In this document: piece after piece, positions 16,672-23,169 of the stretch
Layout: every line of letters starts with the position of its first letter
Numbering within the stretch: the stretch's first letter is position 1
Assembly (NCBI GenBank): GCA_029881335.1
Contig: JAOUMU010000026.1
Location: 1 to 32,059 of the forward strand
DNA: 32,059 bases
Source: Nitrospinota bacterium
GTDB lineage: Bacteria > Nitrospinota_A > UBA7883
Reading direction: 5' to 3'
The notes under the pieces: generated by a model
What the model saw: the letters and a program-made list of their open reading frames with translations, nothing else
Databases searched by the model: none
What the model was told of the DNA's origin: nothing
Translations under genes and position numbers: made by a program

Positions 16672-16701
16672 ATTCTAATGGAAAAAGGCCAGCATGTTCA
16701 A
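16672..16701 (-). promoter_or_regulatory. Possible ccmE-ccmF promoter
   Basis: On the minus strand a -35-like TTGAAC (16696-16701) and a -10 TAGAAT (16672-16677, 5 of 6 matches) are spaced by 18 bp. The start would be near 16665, giving a leader of about 47 bases. In that leader AAGCCAC and GTGGCTT can form a 7-bp hairpin with a 19-base loop. Confidence 0.4.
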
Positions 16702-16744
16702 CTGTTTGTTTCAGGGACGCATTTTTAACGCTGGGTGAGGCGTT

Positions 16745-16838
16745 CTAGGTGGCTTCATCCAGCTCTTCGGCGGCCACTTGTCTGGAAGCTCATTGTGTCA
16801 GCATGTTTCTGGCCATAAAACCTCTGAGCCTTGTTCAT
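16745..16838 (-). pseudogene. Remnant of a second ccmE gene
   Basis: Reading the minus strand to the TAG at 16745 gives MARNMLTQ*ASRQVAAEELDEAT*. This aligns without gaps to the CcmE tail IATKLLTSCPSRYDAAKEMKEAS*, with 10 of 24 residues and about two-thirds of bases identical by hand count. An in-frame TGA stands where the haem-binding Cys would be. A few bases upstream, in another frame, ATG AAC AAG GCT CAG repeats the MNKAQ start of ccmE. The piece therefore looks like the head and tail of a duplicated ccmE with the body deleted. It cannot encode a working CcmE. Confidence 0.6.
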
Positions 16839-16860
16839 ATGTTGTTTGACCAAAAAATAT

Positions 16861-17142
16861 TTAACGTTGCAACTCATTGCAGACCGGCAACAATATTCGT
16901 AGTCGTGATGGGTTCGCTCTCCGCTCCCAATAGAGCCACTCACCAGGGGACAAAAGCCAGGTCTCATTCTCCCGGAGGTTCTCCTTCCGGCTTATTTGGG
17001 CGAAAGGAAGCGTGGTAAACTGTCTCCATGGGGTGAGCCGCTTTGCGTAACGGTGGATGACGTGGGCGCAAACGGCCATCTCGAATCGATGTAAGGGAAG
17101 GAGTATGAGAAGCTCGAAAAAGATAGTGTTGATAAGGGGCAT
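16861..17142 (-). CDS. Unassigned 93-codon ORF with strong ribosome site
   Basis: I do not recognise this protein. It is basic and has a hydrophobic start (MPLINTIFFELLILLPLHRF) that is short for a TM helix, then a Trp/Arg-rich body (RLTPWRQFTTLPF, ETWLLSPGEWLYWERR). It is listed because AGGAGG lies 7 bases before the ATG, the best Shine-Dalgarno sequence in this region, and because an inverted repeat can mask that site. It ends 22 bp before the ccmE remnant. It could be an expressed small protein, the 5' part of a broken gene, or a leader for the ccm region. Codon use does not clearly support coding. Confidence 0.35.
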   Translation of the reverse strand: MPLINTIFFELLILLPLHRFEMAVCAHVIHRYAKRLTPWRQFTTLPFAQISRKENLRENETWLLSPGEWLYWERRANPSRLRILLPVCNELQR

Positions 17143-17152
17143 GGTTTGTTCC

Positions 17153-17200
17153 TCCTGTGTTGATAAGGTTTTTTAGCGACTCCATATATCAAACACAGGA
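17153..17200 (-). promoter_or_regulatory. Inverted repeat overlapping the Shine-Dalgarno site of the 93-codon ORF
   Basis: On the minus strand TCCTGTGTTTGATA (17187-17200) can pair with TATCAACACAGGA (17153-17165), a 13-bp stem with one bulged base and a 21-base loop. The 3' arm ends inside AGGAGGA, so part of the ribosome site would be buried in the RNA stem. The structure is seen in the sequence; a regulatory role is inferred. Confidence 0.5.
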
Positions 17201-17257
17201 ACAGGGCGGGGCATCAATCCCTGATTTTTACCGGATAGAAGTGATGGCGATAATAGT

Positions 17258-18583
17258 ATGAAGAATTCAATAATTGATAAAGCGATCAAGGGCATGTTCT
17301 TGGTGGGTTTGTTTGCGCTGGCGATGATCCTTGGCGCGTTCATGATGTTCTATGGCATACCTCCGGCGGATTCGATGCGTAATGCGTTTTTTGGCGGAAT
17401 GGCCTATCTGGAAAAACAGTCAACCAACAGGAAACTCAAATTGCATGGTGACCAGTGGAAGGACTCCAGGTTCGAGAAGTCTGGTGTGACGATCCACAAT
17501 ATCGAAAAATCGTATTACGGATACACCCTGGTTACCAACGGCGCCTTCAACGGGGCGTGGCTTTTGGATATGAAAGGCAAGGTGGTCCATCAATGGAAAG
17601 CGCCGTTTCGGATCGCGTTCCCCGCTTCTAGGCATATAGTGGATTCAGTCAAGGAATCCAGGATCTATTGGCGAAAAGCCTGGTTGTTTCCCAATGGAGA
17701 CCTGTTGGGGATTTACGAGGCGCTGGGGGACACTCCCTACGGCTATGGACTGGTAAAAGTAGATAAGAACTCAAATGTGTTGTGGGGTTTTTCGGACAAT
17801 ATCCATCATGACTTGTGGGTGGCCGATGATGGAAAAATCTATGCGCTGGCCCATAGAATACAAACCTCCGCGCCGTCCAATATGCAATTCATCAATCCCC
17901 CTTTTTTAGAGGACTTTATTGTTATTCTTTCACCTGATGGAAAGGAGCTTGACCGGATAAACATTTTGGAAGCCATCGAAAAATCAGAATACGCGAGCAT
18001 GTTGTACCGCTTGAAACTTGACTGGCAATACAATGGCGACTTTCTGCATACGAACACGGTAAGGATAGTTCCTGAGTCGTTAGACGGCAAACTCCCCTTT
18101 CTGAAAAAGGGATTGATAATAATAGCCTCCAGAAATATGAACTTTGTGGGCCTGATCGACCCCGGAGAGAAAAAACTGGTGTGGAGCCAAAACTCGTTTT
18201 GGGCGTATCTTCACGATCCGGAATTCACGGAGAGTGGAACAGTGATGCTTTTCGACAACACTGGTGATTTTATAGCCACGCAAAGTTCAAGGATTTTGGA
18301 ATACGATCCTATGGAGATGAAGATTGTATGGGAATGGAACGGTGATAAGGATCGGCCCTTGATAAGCTTGATGCGTGGCTGCAAGCAGAGGTTGCGCAAC
18401 GGGAATATCCTGGTAACCGAGTCGGACGGAGGACGGCTGATTGAGGTGACCAGGGAGAAAGAAGTGGTGTGGGAATACATAAATACTGAGAGAAGGATGC
18501 TAGATGGAGATGAAAAGATTGCTGTCCTTTCCGGCGCCAGGAGGTACACTCGCGCACAGTTGCCGTTTCTGGCTGAACCTTAG
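17258..18583 (+). CDS. Arylsulfotransferase-like beta-propeller protein, membrane-anchored
   Basis: A 441-residue protein with an N-terminal TM anchor (GMFLVGLFALAMILGAFMMFYG) and a large extracytoplasmic domain. The domain shows repeated propeller-like blades: YGYTLVTNGAFNGAWLLDMKGKVVHQW, then PNGDLLGIYE, then HHDLWVADDGKIYALAH, HTNTVRIVPE, and NGNILVTESDGGRLIEV near the end. This pattern is that of the arylsulfotransferase (ASST, Arylsulfotran_2) family, whose studied members move sulfate between phenols. Many family members may have other activities, so the substrate is open. Conserved histidines in HHD and LHTN match likely active-site positions. It stands alone, 180 bp upstream of the peroxidase gene. 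The ribosome site before ATG 17258 is poor. Confidence 0.72.
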   Translation: MKNSIIDKAIKGMFLVGLFALAMILGAFMMFYGIPPADSMRNAFFGGMAYLEKQSTNRKLKLHGDQWKDSRFEKSGVTIHNIEKSYYGYTLVTNGAFNGAWLLDMKGKVVHQWKAPFRIAFPASRHIVDSVKESRIYWRKAWLFPNGDLLGIYEALGDTPYGYGLVKVDKNSNVLWGFSDNIHHDLWVADDGKIYALAHRIQTSAPSNMQFINPPFLEDFIVILSPDGKELDRINILEAIEKSEYASMLYRLKLDWQYNGDFLHTNTVRIVPESLDGKLPFLKKGLIIIASRNMNFVGLIDPGEKKLVWSQNSFWAYLHDPEFTESGTVMLFDNTGDFIATQSSRILEYDPMEMKIVWEWNGDKDRPLISLMRGCKQRLRNGNILVTESDGGRLIEVTREKEVVWEYINTERRMLDGDEKIAVLSGARRYTRAQLPFLAEP

Positions 18584-18705
18584 AATCCCGGCGGATAATG
18601 ACAATTAATCGGCCCACCACCTTGCATGTTTCGGCCAGGCACGCCTTTTCCCCTCCAGTGGCCATGGCCAGACAATCCCGGCAAAGGGAGCGCAGGGGGT
18701 GATCC

Positions 18706-18734
18706 TTGCGTGGAAGTAGCGCTGGTGCGATAAT
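18706..18734 (+). promoter_or_regulatory. Possible promoter of the peroxidase gene
   Basis: TTGCGT (18706-18711) and GATAAT (18729-18734, 5 of 6 matches) are spaced by 17 bp. The start near 18741 would give a 25-base leader that contains the AAAGGAGG ribosome site. A 12-bp palindrome TGGCCATGGCCA lies upstream at 18659-18670. Confidence 0.4.
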
Positions 18735-18765
18735 GGTTCCCCATCATAAAGGAGGTAATCAAACC

Positions 18766-19812
18766 ATGCACAAGCATATGCGGCTATTGATTTTCATGGC
18801 TATCGTGTTACTGGCTATTGCTTTCCCCGGAGCTGCGCTGGCCCAGGGCGACAAGGAACTATTGGAATTGGCCAAAGAGTATTTCGAACCATTGCCGAGC
18901 AAACCGGAATTCAAGAAGGACAACCCAGGATCCGCGGCGAAGATAGAGCTTGGCAAGATGCTCTATTTTGATAAAAGGTTATCCTCCTCCAACGTCTTCT
19001 CCTGTAACTCATGCCACGATCTGGCCTTGGGGGGGACAGATAATTCCAGTTTCTCCATAGGGCACAAGTGGAAGAAGGGAGGACGAAATGCCCCCACAGT
19101 TTTCAACGCCGCGCTTCATCTGGCCCAGTTCTGGGATGGGCGAGCGGAGGATGTGGAACAACAGGCCGGTATGCCGGTGCTAAACCCGGTGGAGATGAAC
19201 GCCAGTGAGGGGAGGGTGATTGAAAGGCTCGGATCGATCCCCGAATATGCGAAGATGTTCGCAGATGCGTTCCCCGGCGAAAAGTCTCCCCTTACATACA
19301 AGAACGTAGCCAAGGCCATCGGGGCCTTTGAGAGGACACTGTTGACTCCCTCCCGGTTCGACCAGTTCCTGGCGGGCAAACTCGACGCCATTACAAAAGC
19401 GGAGAAGGAAGGGCTAAAGCTTTTCATAGACACTGATTGCGTCATCTGCCACAACGGAGTGACCGTGGGAGGCCAGGCGTACCAGAAGTTTGGCGTGTTC
19501 AAGAAGCCGGATTTCCTCACAGACAATGGAAGGTTCGACGTTACCAGGAACAAAGACGACATGTATGTGTTCAAGGTTCCCTCGCTACGCAATATCGAGC
19601 TTACTTATCCCTATTTCAACAACGGAGCTGTGTGGGATCTGAAAGAAGCGGTGAAAATTATGGCCGAGGTTCAGCTGGGAAACAACCTAAGCGATCAGGA
19701 CGCCGCAAAGATAGTGGTATTCTTAAAATCACTGACGGGCGACAAGCCGAAAATCGAGCTGCCTCTGCTGCCACCCGCCACTGTGTCGACCTCCCGGCCT
19801 GATACCGACTGA
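18766..19812 (+). CDS. Di-heme cytochrome c peroxidase
   Basis: Periplasmic peroxidase of the CcpA/MauG family that reduces hydrogen peroxide with electrons from small c-type cytochromes. I start at ATG 18766 (MHKHMRL), 9 bases after GGAGG, not at the track's 18706. The 348-residue precursor has a signal peptide ending at ALA-QGD, a first haem site CNSCH (about residue 84) in the peroxidatic domain, the segment GRNAPTVFNAALH, WDGRAEDVEQQA, the domain-linking PVLNPVEMN, a second haem site CVICH (about residue 227), and FKVPSLRNIELTYPYFNNG. The Met in KIMAEVQLG is a candidate axial ligand of the second haem. Haem attachment would need the Ccm proteins encoded 3 kb away. A terminator follows. 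Confidence 0.95.
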   Translation: MHKHMRLLIFMAIVLLAIAFPGAALAQGDKELLELAKEYFEPLPSKPEFKKDNPGSAAKIELGKMLYFDKRLSSSNVFSCNSCHDLALGGTDNSSFSIGHKWKKGGRNAPTVFNAALHLAQFWDGRAEDVEQQAGMPVLNPVEMNASEGRVIERLGSIPEYAKMFADAFPGEKSPLTYKNVAKAIGAFERTLLTPSRFDQFLAGKLDAITKAEKEGLKLFIDTDCVICHNGVTVGGQAYQKFGVFKKPDFLTDNGRFDVTRNKDDMYVFKVPSLRNIELTYPYFNNGAVWDLKEAVKIMAEVQLGNNLSDQDAAKIVVFLKSLTGDKPKIELPLLPPATVSTSRPDTD

Positions 19813-19833
19813 CGGATAATATTCACAGATGGC

Positions 19834-19871
19834 AAGCCGGGGGCGTTGAGGAGGGCCTCCGGCTTTTTTTT
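19834..19871 (+). terminator. Intrinsic terminator of the peroxidase gene
   Basis: AAGCCGGGGGC (19834-19844) pairs with GCCTCCGGCTT (19855-19865) through 11 bp with one G-U pair and a 10-base loop, followed by a run of eight T residues. It ends close to the stop of the convergent papain-like gene. Confidence 0.88.
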
Positions 19872-19881
19872 GCGCCTGGAA

Positions 19882-20478
19882 TCAGGCCCTGGTTTTCACC
19901 CGGCATTCATCCCATAACTCTTGGGGCAGAACCACAGACTCCGTGAAGGGTATCCCTGGAATTCCCCTGCTGGTGTTCATGTTTATTCCGTGCCGCAGGT
20001 ATGCCTTGTATGCCAGTTGGCTGCAATAAAACGCTTCTTCCGTGTCGGAGAGGTTGAACCATATGTTGTAAGGCTTTTGCCGCTCTGCCTGCTCTACGCA
20101 ATAGTTTGCCACATCTATACGAATTCTTGACTGCTCCTCGGGGGATAGGCCCTGACCGGCCACCGGGTCTGCGATACCGTAAAGCGTGTCGATCAGGCCT
20201 CCCCGGTCGTCATACATGGCGTCTGTGTCCCACCCGTTTCCCGGCACATTAAACTCAATCACCTTTCGTTTAGCGCCGGCTTCCACGCATCTGCCTCCGG
20301 GCCCGGTGTATATGACAATATGATCCACCTCCCCTGGAATGATCTTTCCGATCAGGCGCCATATCTGGCCGCGAAGAAATGCTGGATCGCCATCGGTGGT
20401 GCAGACAAGGTCCCCGGTCCTTACGGCGAGTCCGTTGATATTGTATTCATGGGTTTGCGTCACTTTTTCAAAAGCCAT
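19882..20478 (-). CDS. YiiX-type permuted papain-like hydrolase
   Basis: A cytoplasmic protein of 198 residues in the YiiX/YebB-like branch of the NlpC/P60 superfamily, where the papain fold is circularly permuted. I start at ATG 20478 (MAFEKVTQ), preceded by AAAGGA; the extra 54 residues of the track's ORF lack protein character. Visible are TGDLVCTTDGD near the N-terminus, the catalytic His in VDHIVIYTG (H53), a Glu in CVEAG (E66) and the likely nucleophile Cys in YCSQLAYKAY (C152). Family members are thought to be amidases or lipid-related hydrolases; the substrate is not known. No signal peptide is seen. It is divergent from the fabZ-like gene. Confidence 0.78.
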   Translation of the reverse strand: MAFEKVTQTHEYNINGLAVRTGDLVCTTDGDPAFLRGQIWRLIGKIIPGEVDHIVIYTGPGGRCVEAGAKRKVIEFNVPGNGWDTDAMYDDRGGLIDTLYGIADPVAGQGLSPEEQSRIRIDVANYCVEQAERQKPYNIWFNLSDTEEAFYCSQLAYKAYLRHGINMNTSRGIPGIPFTESVVLPQELWDECRVKTRA

Positions 20479-20579
20479 AACGTCCTTTCTAAAAGGTTTC
20501 CGAAAATATAAAGGATTATGATGACAGCGGCAAGAAAAAGGGGAGTTGATCTTCCACATTGGGTAAACTACGTTGACAA

Positions 20580-20591
20580 CCGCAGCTGCGG
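20580..20591. promoter_or_regulatory. Palindrome CCGCAGCTGCGG upstream of the fabZ promoter
   Basis: A perfect 12-bp palindrome lies 7 bp before the -35 box of the fabZ promoter and about 100 bp upstream of the divergent papain-like gene. It may be a regulator site. There is no direct evidence of binding. Confidence 0.35.
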
Positions 20592-20597
20592 AACCTT

Positions 20598-20625
20598 TTG
20601 ACATTTCCATTGCATGTGGTAGACT
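20598..20625 (+). promoter_or_regulatory. Promoter of the fabZ-fabI-like pair
   Basis: A perfect -35 TTGACA (20598-20603) is followed after 16 bp by TAGACT (20620-20625, 4 of 6 matches). The leader would be about 42 bases long. It contains no recognisable Shine-Dalgarno sequence before the ATG at 20674. Confidence 0.5.
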
Positions 20626-20673
20626 TTCTGGCCTGACCAAATTAAAACTTCATATTATAGTTATATCTTACGT

Positions 20674-21108
20674 ATGGATATTTTGCGGGCTATTCCACAC
20701 CGGCCACCGTTTCTGTTTGTTGACAGGGTAGTGTCTGCCGAGGAGAAGAGGATTGTGGCCGAAAAGAGCCTGGCGCCGGAGCTTGATTTCTTCCAGGGGC
20801 ATTATCCCCATTTCCCAATCATGCCGGGAGTCTTGACGCTGGAGAGCCTTTTCCAGGCCGGAGCCATACTACTGTCGTCCCTTGTCGCAGAGGCTGGGGG
20901 CAAGGGGGTCCCTGCGCTGACCAGGATCCGTGACGCCAAATTCAAAAACATGGTCAGGCCGGGGGACGTTCTGACGCTGGAAGTGGAGATGGAGGAGCAA
21001 GTGGGCCCTGCGTTTTACATGAAGGGTATCGCCTCGGTGAACGGCAAACAGGCTGCCAGTGTCCGGTTCACATGCGCTCTGGTCCAAATGGGGGAGGAGG
21101 CAAAATGA
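20674..21108 (+). CDS. fabZ: FabZ-like 3-hydroxyacyl-ACP dehydratase
   Basis: Hotdog-fold dehydratase that removes water from 3-hydroxyacyl-ACP in type II fatty acid synthesis. The 144 residues begin at the family's usual point (ILRAIPHRPPFLFVDRV) and contain the catalytic His and Glu in GHYPHFPIMPGVLTLES. The usual GHFPGHPVMPGVL...E is slightly changed (GHYPHFP, and ESLFQAG for ExMAQ). RDAKFKNMVRPGDVL follows, as in FabZ. No ribosome site is visible, so translation may depend on other leader features. Its stop overlaps the start of the FabI-like gene by ATGA, so the two are coupled. A specialised dehydratase of a side pathway is possible, as no other fab gene is present. Confidence 0.85.
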   Translation: MDILRAIPHRPPFLFVDRVVSAEEKRIVAEKSLAPELDFFQGHYPHFPIMPGVLTLESLFQAGAILLSSLVAEAGGKGVPALTRIRDAKFKNMVRPGDVLTLEVEMEEQVGPAFYMKGIASVNGKQAASVRFTCALVQMGEEAK

Positions 21109-21929
21109 GCTTTTTGCGACTGGAGGGGAAAAAGTTTCTGGTATTCGGCGTGGCAAACAGAAAATCGGTGGCCTATTTCATCTCCGACATAATATTGAAA
21201 GAAGGAGGCCAGTTGATCCTCTCCACGCTCAACCAGGAGAGGAAGGAAGCAGCCGAAAAGCTGTTCCCTGGTCAGGAGACCCATGTGTGCGATGTCTCCT
21301 CCCAGGAGGATATAGACGCCCTGGCGACTGAGGTGGGGAAGCTCCATGGAAAAATCGATGGCATCGTCCATTCCATCGCGTATGCTGAATACTCCGAAGG
21401 GATTAAGCCCTTCCATCAGACCAACCGCGAGGATTTCATGAAGGCGATGGACATCTCCTGCTTTTCGCTGGTGGCGGTGGCCAACGCTTTTCGCGATATC
21501 CTGGCTCGGCAGAGCTCGGTGGTGACTATATCAATATCCACCACCAGGATGGCCGCGGAGAATTACGGATATATGGCGCCAATCAAAGCCGCGCTGGACT
21601 CCACTCTTTGTTTCCTGGCGAAAAGCTTCAGCGAATTTAGCGAGGTAAGGTTCAATGCCGTGGCGCCGGGGCTTTTAAAGACATCAGCTTCCGCCGGTAT
21701 TCCAGGCTATGTGGACTCATACCTGTATGCCGAAAAGATGACCCTGCGCAAACGCGCCGTGGCCACACAGGAAGCGGCGAATACGGCGGTGTTCTTGCTC
21801 AGTCCCGCCTCCAGCGGAGTGAATGCCCGCAAAATAGTGGTGGATGCGGGGATGGAAGTGAATTTCTTTGACCGGGAAATGATCCGCCGCGCCATGAGGG
21901 AAATACCTCCTTCAGGCAAAACTGAATAG
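21105..21929 (+). CDS. FabI-like enoyl-ACP reductase, divergent active site
   Basis: A short-chain dehydrogenase-fold protein of the enoyl-ACP reductase branch, expected to reduce enoyl-ACP with NAD(P)H. I start at ATG 21105, which overlaps the fabZ stop and follows GGAGGAGG, giving 274 residues. The N-terminal FGVANRKSVAYFISDIILKEG matches FabI's GxANxxSIA loop. HSIAYAEYSEG and the Tyr-x6-Lys pair in NYGYMAPIKAAL are present, as is NAVAPGLLKTSASAGIPG. FabI's other active-site tyrosine (Tyr146 in E. coli, SYLGAE) is absent: the segment reads SISTTRMAAEN. It may be a divergent FabI, a FabL-like enzyme, or an SDR working on other acyl chains. Coupling to fabZ favours an acyl-ACP substrate. Confidence 0.8.
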   Translation: MSFLRLEGKKFLVFGVANRKSVAYFISDIILKEGGQLILSTLNQERKEAAEKLFPGQETHVCDVSSQEDIDALATEVGKLHGKIDGIVHSIAYAEYSEGIKPFHQTNREDFMKAMDISCFSLVAVANAFRDILARQSSVVTISISTTRMAAENYGYMAPIKAALDSTLCFLAKSFSEFSEVRFNAVAPGLLKTSASAGIPGYVDSYLYAEKMTLRKRAVATQEAANTAVFLLSPASSGVNARKIVVDAGMEVNFFDREMIRRAMREIPPSGKTE

Positions 21930-22158
21930 TTTATCCCGTATCATAAATACCACTTGTAAATACCGAATATTATGGTTGTTGGAGATGTAATACCGGTAAT
22001 CCACCAACGGTAAATCCCGGATCGTGAACCTATCGACCAGGCCCGCAAACCGAGCCAATGCGGATAGTAGAAATATTGTCAACGGCGATAATTGCATGAT
22101 ATTATGACGACAATGGGAGACGATGCGGTAGTGGATGTAATTTATATTAGTCAGGGAG

Positions 22159-22227
22159 AAAAATAACCACTGAATTTCCAACATGTAATATTCTGAGAGA
22201 ATATTTGAGGATAAAGTGGTTATTTTT
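22159..22227. repeat. Nested inverted repeat
   Basis: A perfect 13-bp inverted repeat, AAAAATAACCACT (22159-22171) and AGTGGTTATTTTT (22215-22227), encloses a perfect 8-bp hairpin AATATTCT-GAG-AGAATATT (22187-22205). The two centres differ by only 3 bp, so a cruciform or RNA stem is possible. It has outer A/T tracts but no transposase nearby. Confidence 0.7.
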
Positions 22228-22278
22228 GGGTAGACATGCAGATTTTGATTGTAGTATGTTAACAAAAGGTGTGATACT

Positions 22279-22308
22279 TAGACAACAAGAGGAATTTCCT
22301 GTTATAGG
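22279..22308 (+). promoter_or_regulatory. Possible promoter and operator of the HTH gene
   Basis: TAGACA (22279-22284, 5 of 6 matches) and TATAGG (22303-22308, 4 of 6) are spaced by 18 bp. The spacer contains the 11-bp palindrome AGGAA-T-TTCCT (22290-22300), a plausible operator for self-repression. The leader to the ATG at 22452 would be about 137 bases. Confidence 0.3.
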
Positions 22309-22451
22309 TTATTTGTTTATCACATCCGGCCTGGATTTACCGGGATCTGTTACAAACCAAGCCAGATTACAAATGCCCCAACTCAAGTGCATTTTTCAAA
22401 TCAAGTTGGACAAGCGCTGGGGATGACAAAGGAGAAGAAAAGGAGAAAGCC

Positions 22452-22859
22452 ATGAAGCAAACATTTCGGGACAGACTACAGTTATTAATGAAGGAAGATC
22501 GCCCATACACCTGGGCCAGGAAAGTTGGAATAGAAAAGGGGCTGTTCCAATACTACTGGCAAAAGGGAAAGATTCCCACCTATGAAAATCTGCTTAAAAT
22601 TCAGAATTTCTCAGGTTGCTCGTTGGACTGGCTTCTGACAGGCAAGGCTGTCGATATCAATCAGCTAGAAAATCTGCCAATGTTAAAGGAAACCACTCCC
22701 GTGTATGGCGAGATGAACATCAAGCGCGCCAGGGCATTGGAAGACGTCAAGAGCATTTACGCGTCCAGAAGCGAAAGGGATATCGATTTGCTGGAAGGAG
22801 TGCTTGAGAGGATAATATTGAGCAAGGGCAAGAAGAGGTCGGTAGCTAAGGGCAAATAG
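22452..22859 (+). CDS. Phage CI-repressor-like HTH protein
   Basis: A 135-residue DNA-binding protein. The first 65 residues match the helix-turn-helix domain of phage CI/He repressors: FRDRLQLLMKEDRPYTWARKVGIEKGLFQYYWQKG, then KIPTYENLLKIQNFSGCSLDWLLTG, whose SLDWLLTG end is very characteristic. The C-terminal part is a charged helical region (ALEDVKSIYASRSERDIDLLEGVLERII) with no LexA-like peptidase domain, so cleavage-type induction is not expected. A strong ribosome site (AAGGAGAAAG) precedes the ATG. No integrase or phage structural gene is nearby. It may be a domesticated repressor or a solitary transfer remnant, and may regulate itself. Targets are unknown. Confidence 0.82.
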   Translation: MKQTFRDRLQLLMKEDRPYTWARKVGIEKGLFQYYWQKGKIPTYENLLKIQNFSGCSLDWLLTGKAVDINQLENLPMLKETTPVYGEMNIKRARALEDVKSIYASRSERDIDLLEGVLERIILSKGKKRSVAKGK

Positions 22860-22894
22860 GACCATTAGCCGATAATAATTCCGTAAATAAAATT

Positions 22895-22946
22895 CGGCCA
22901 CTGTGGGAGGTTGGGGACTCGACCTTGCCCGGTGGCCGTTTTTTTT
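22895..22946 (+). terminator. Intrinsic terminator of the HTH gene
   Basis: CGGCCAC (22895-22901) pairs with GTGGCCG (22932-22938). The inner arms extend the stem imperfectly (GGGAGG against CCTTGCCC), and eight T residues follow. It lies 35 bases after the HTH gene's stop. Confidence 0.8.
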
Positions 22947-23014
22947 ATCTTAAATCGAGAAGATGGCTCAGCGCAGGATGGGGCATCGCCATTCGCGTGT
23001 ATGGTGGGTGTGTG

Positions 23015-23133
23015 AAAAAAAGGGGAATGTTTTAATGGCGATACTAAATGAAAGGATATATTTGAAAAAGCCGCCGCTATTGCGATTGCCCCTCTCTTTT
23101 CCCTTATCGTGCCCTACCGTTTAAAACATCCCC
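23015..23133 (-). terminator. Long stem-loop with T tract downstream of HU
   Basis: On the minus strand GGGGATGTTTTAA (23121-23133) pairs with TTAAAACATTCCCC (23022-23035) through 13 bp with one bulge. The enclosed loop is about 85 bases, and the 3' arm is followed directly by seven T residues. It starts 37 bases after the HU stop. It would act as a terminator with an unusually large loop, or as the 3' end of a structured small RNA. Confidence 0.5.
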
Positions 23134-23169
23134 CGCCAGAGGCTGGCTATAAGATATATTACTTATACC

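Larger units (their letters stand above)
21930..22451. other. AT-rich intergenic DNA with inverted repeats
   Basis: This 522-bp stretch holds no gene I can support. The track ORFs at 21912-22265 (-) and 22205-22426 (+) have no ribosome site and no family character. It contains a large nested inverted repeat (22159-22227) and a possible promoter with a palindromic site before the HTH gene, both listed separately. Base composition is lower in GC than on either side. Confidence 0.55.
22860..23169. other. Intergenic DNA between convergent HTH and HU genes
   Basis: This 310-bp stretch has no supported gene. It holds the plus-strand terminator of the HTH gene at its left and a long minus-strand stem-loop with a T tract (23015-23133) at its right, both listed separately. 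Confidence 0.6.

Noticed and set aside
16787-16789. In-frame TGA at the haem-ligand position of the ccmE remnant read as selenocysteine
   Set aside because: No CcmE body precedes it in the same frame, the conserved Tyr is Gln, and no SECIS-like hairpin was seen; a pseudogene explains it better.
21912-22265. 117-codon minus ORF in the AT-rich gap
   Set aside because: It overlaps the end of the FabI-like gene, has no ribosome site and reads like AT-rich random sequence.
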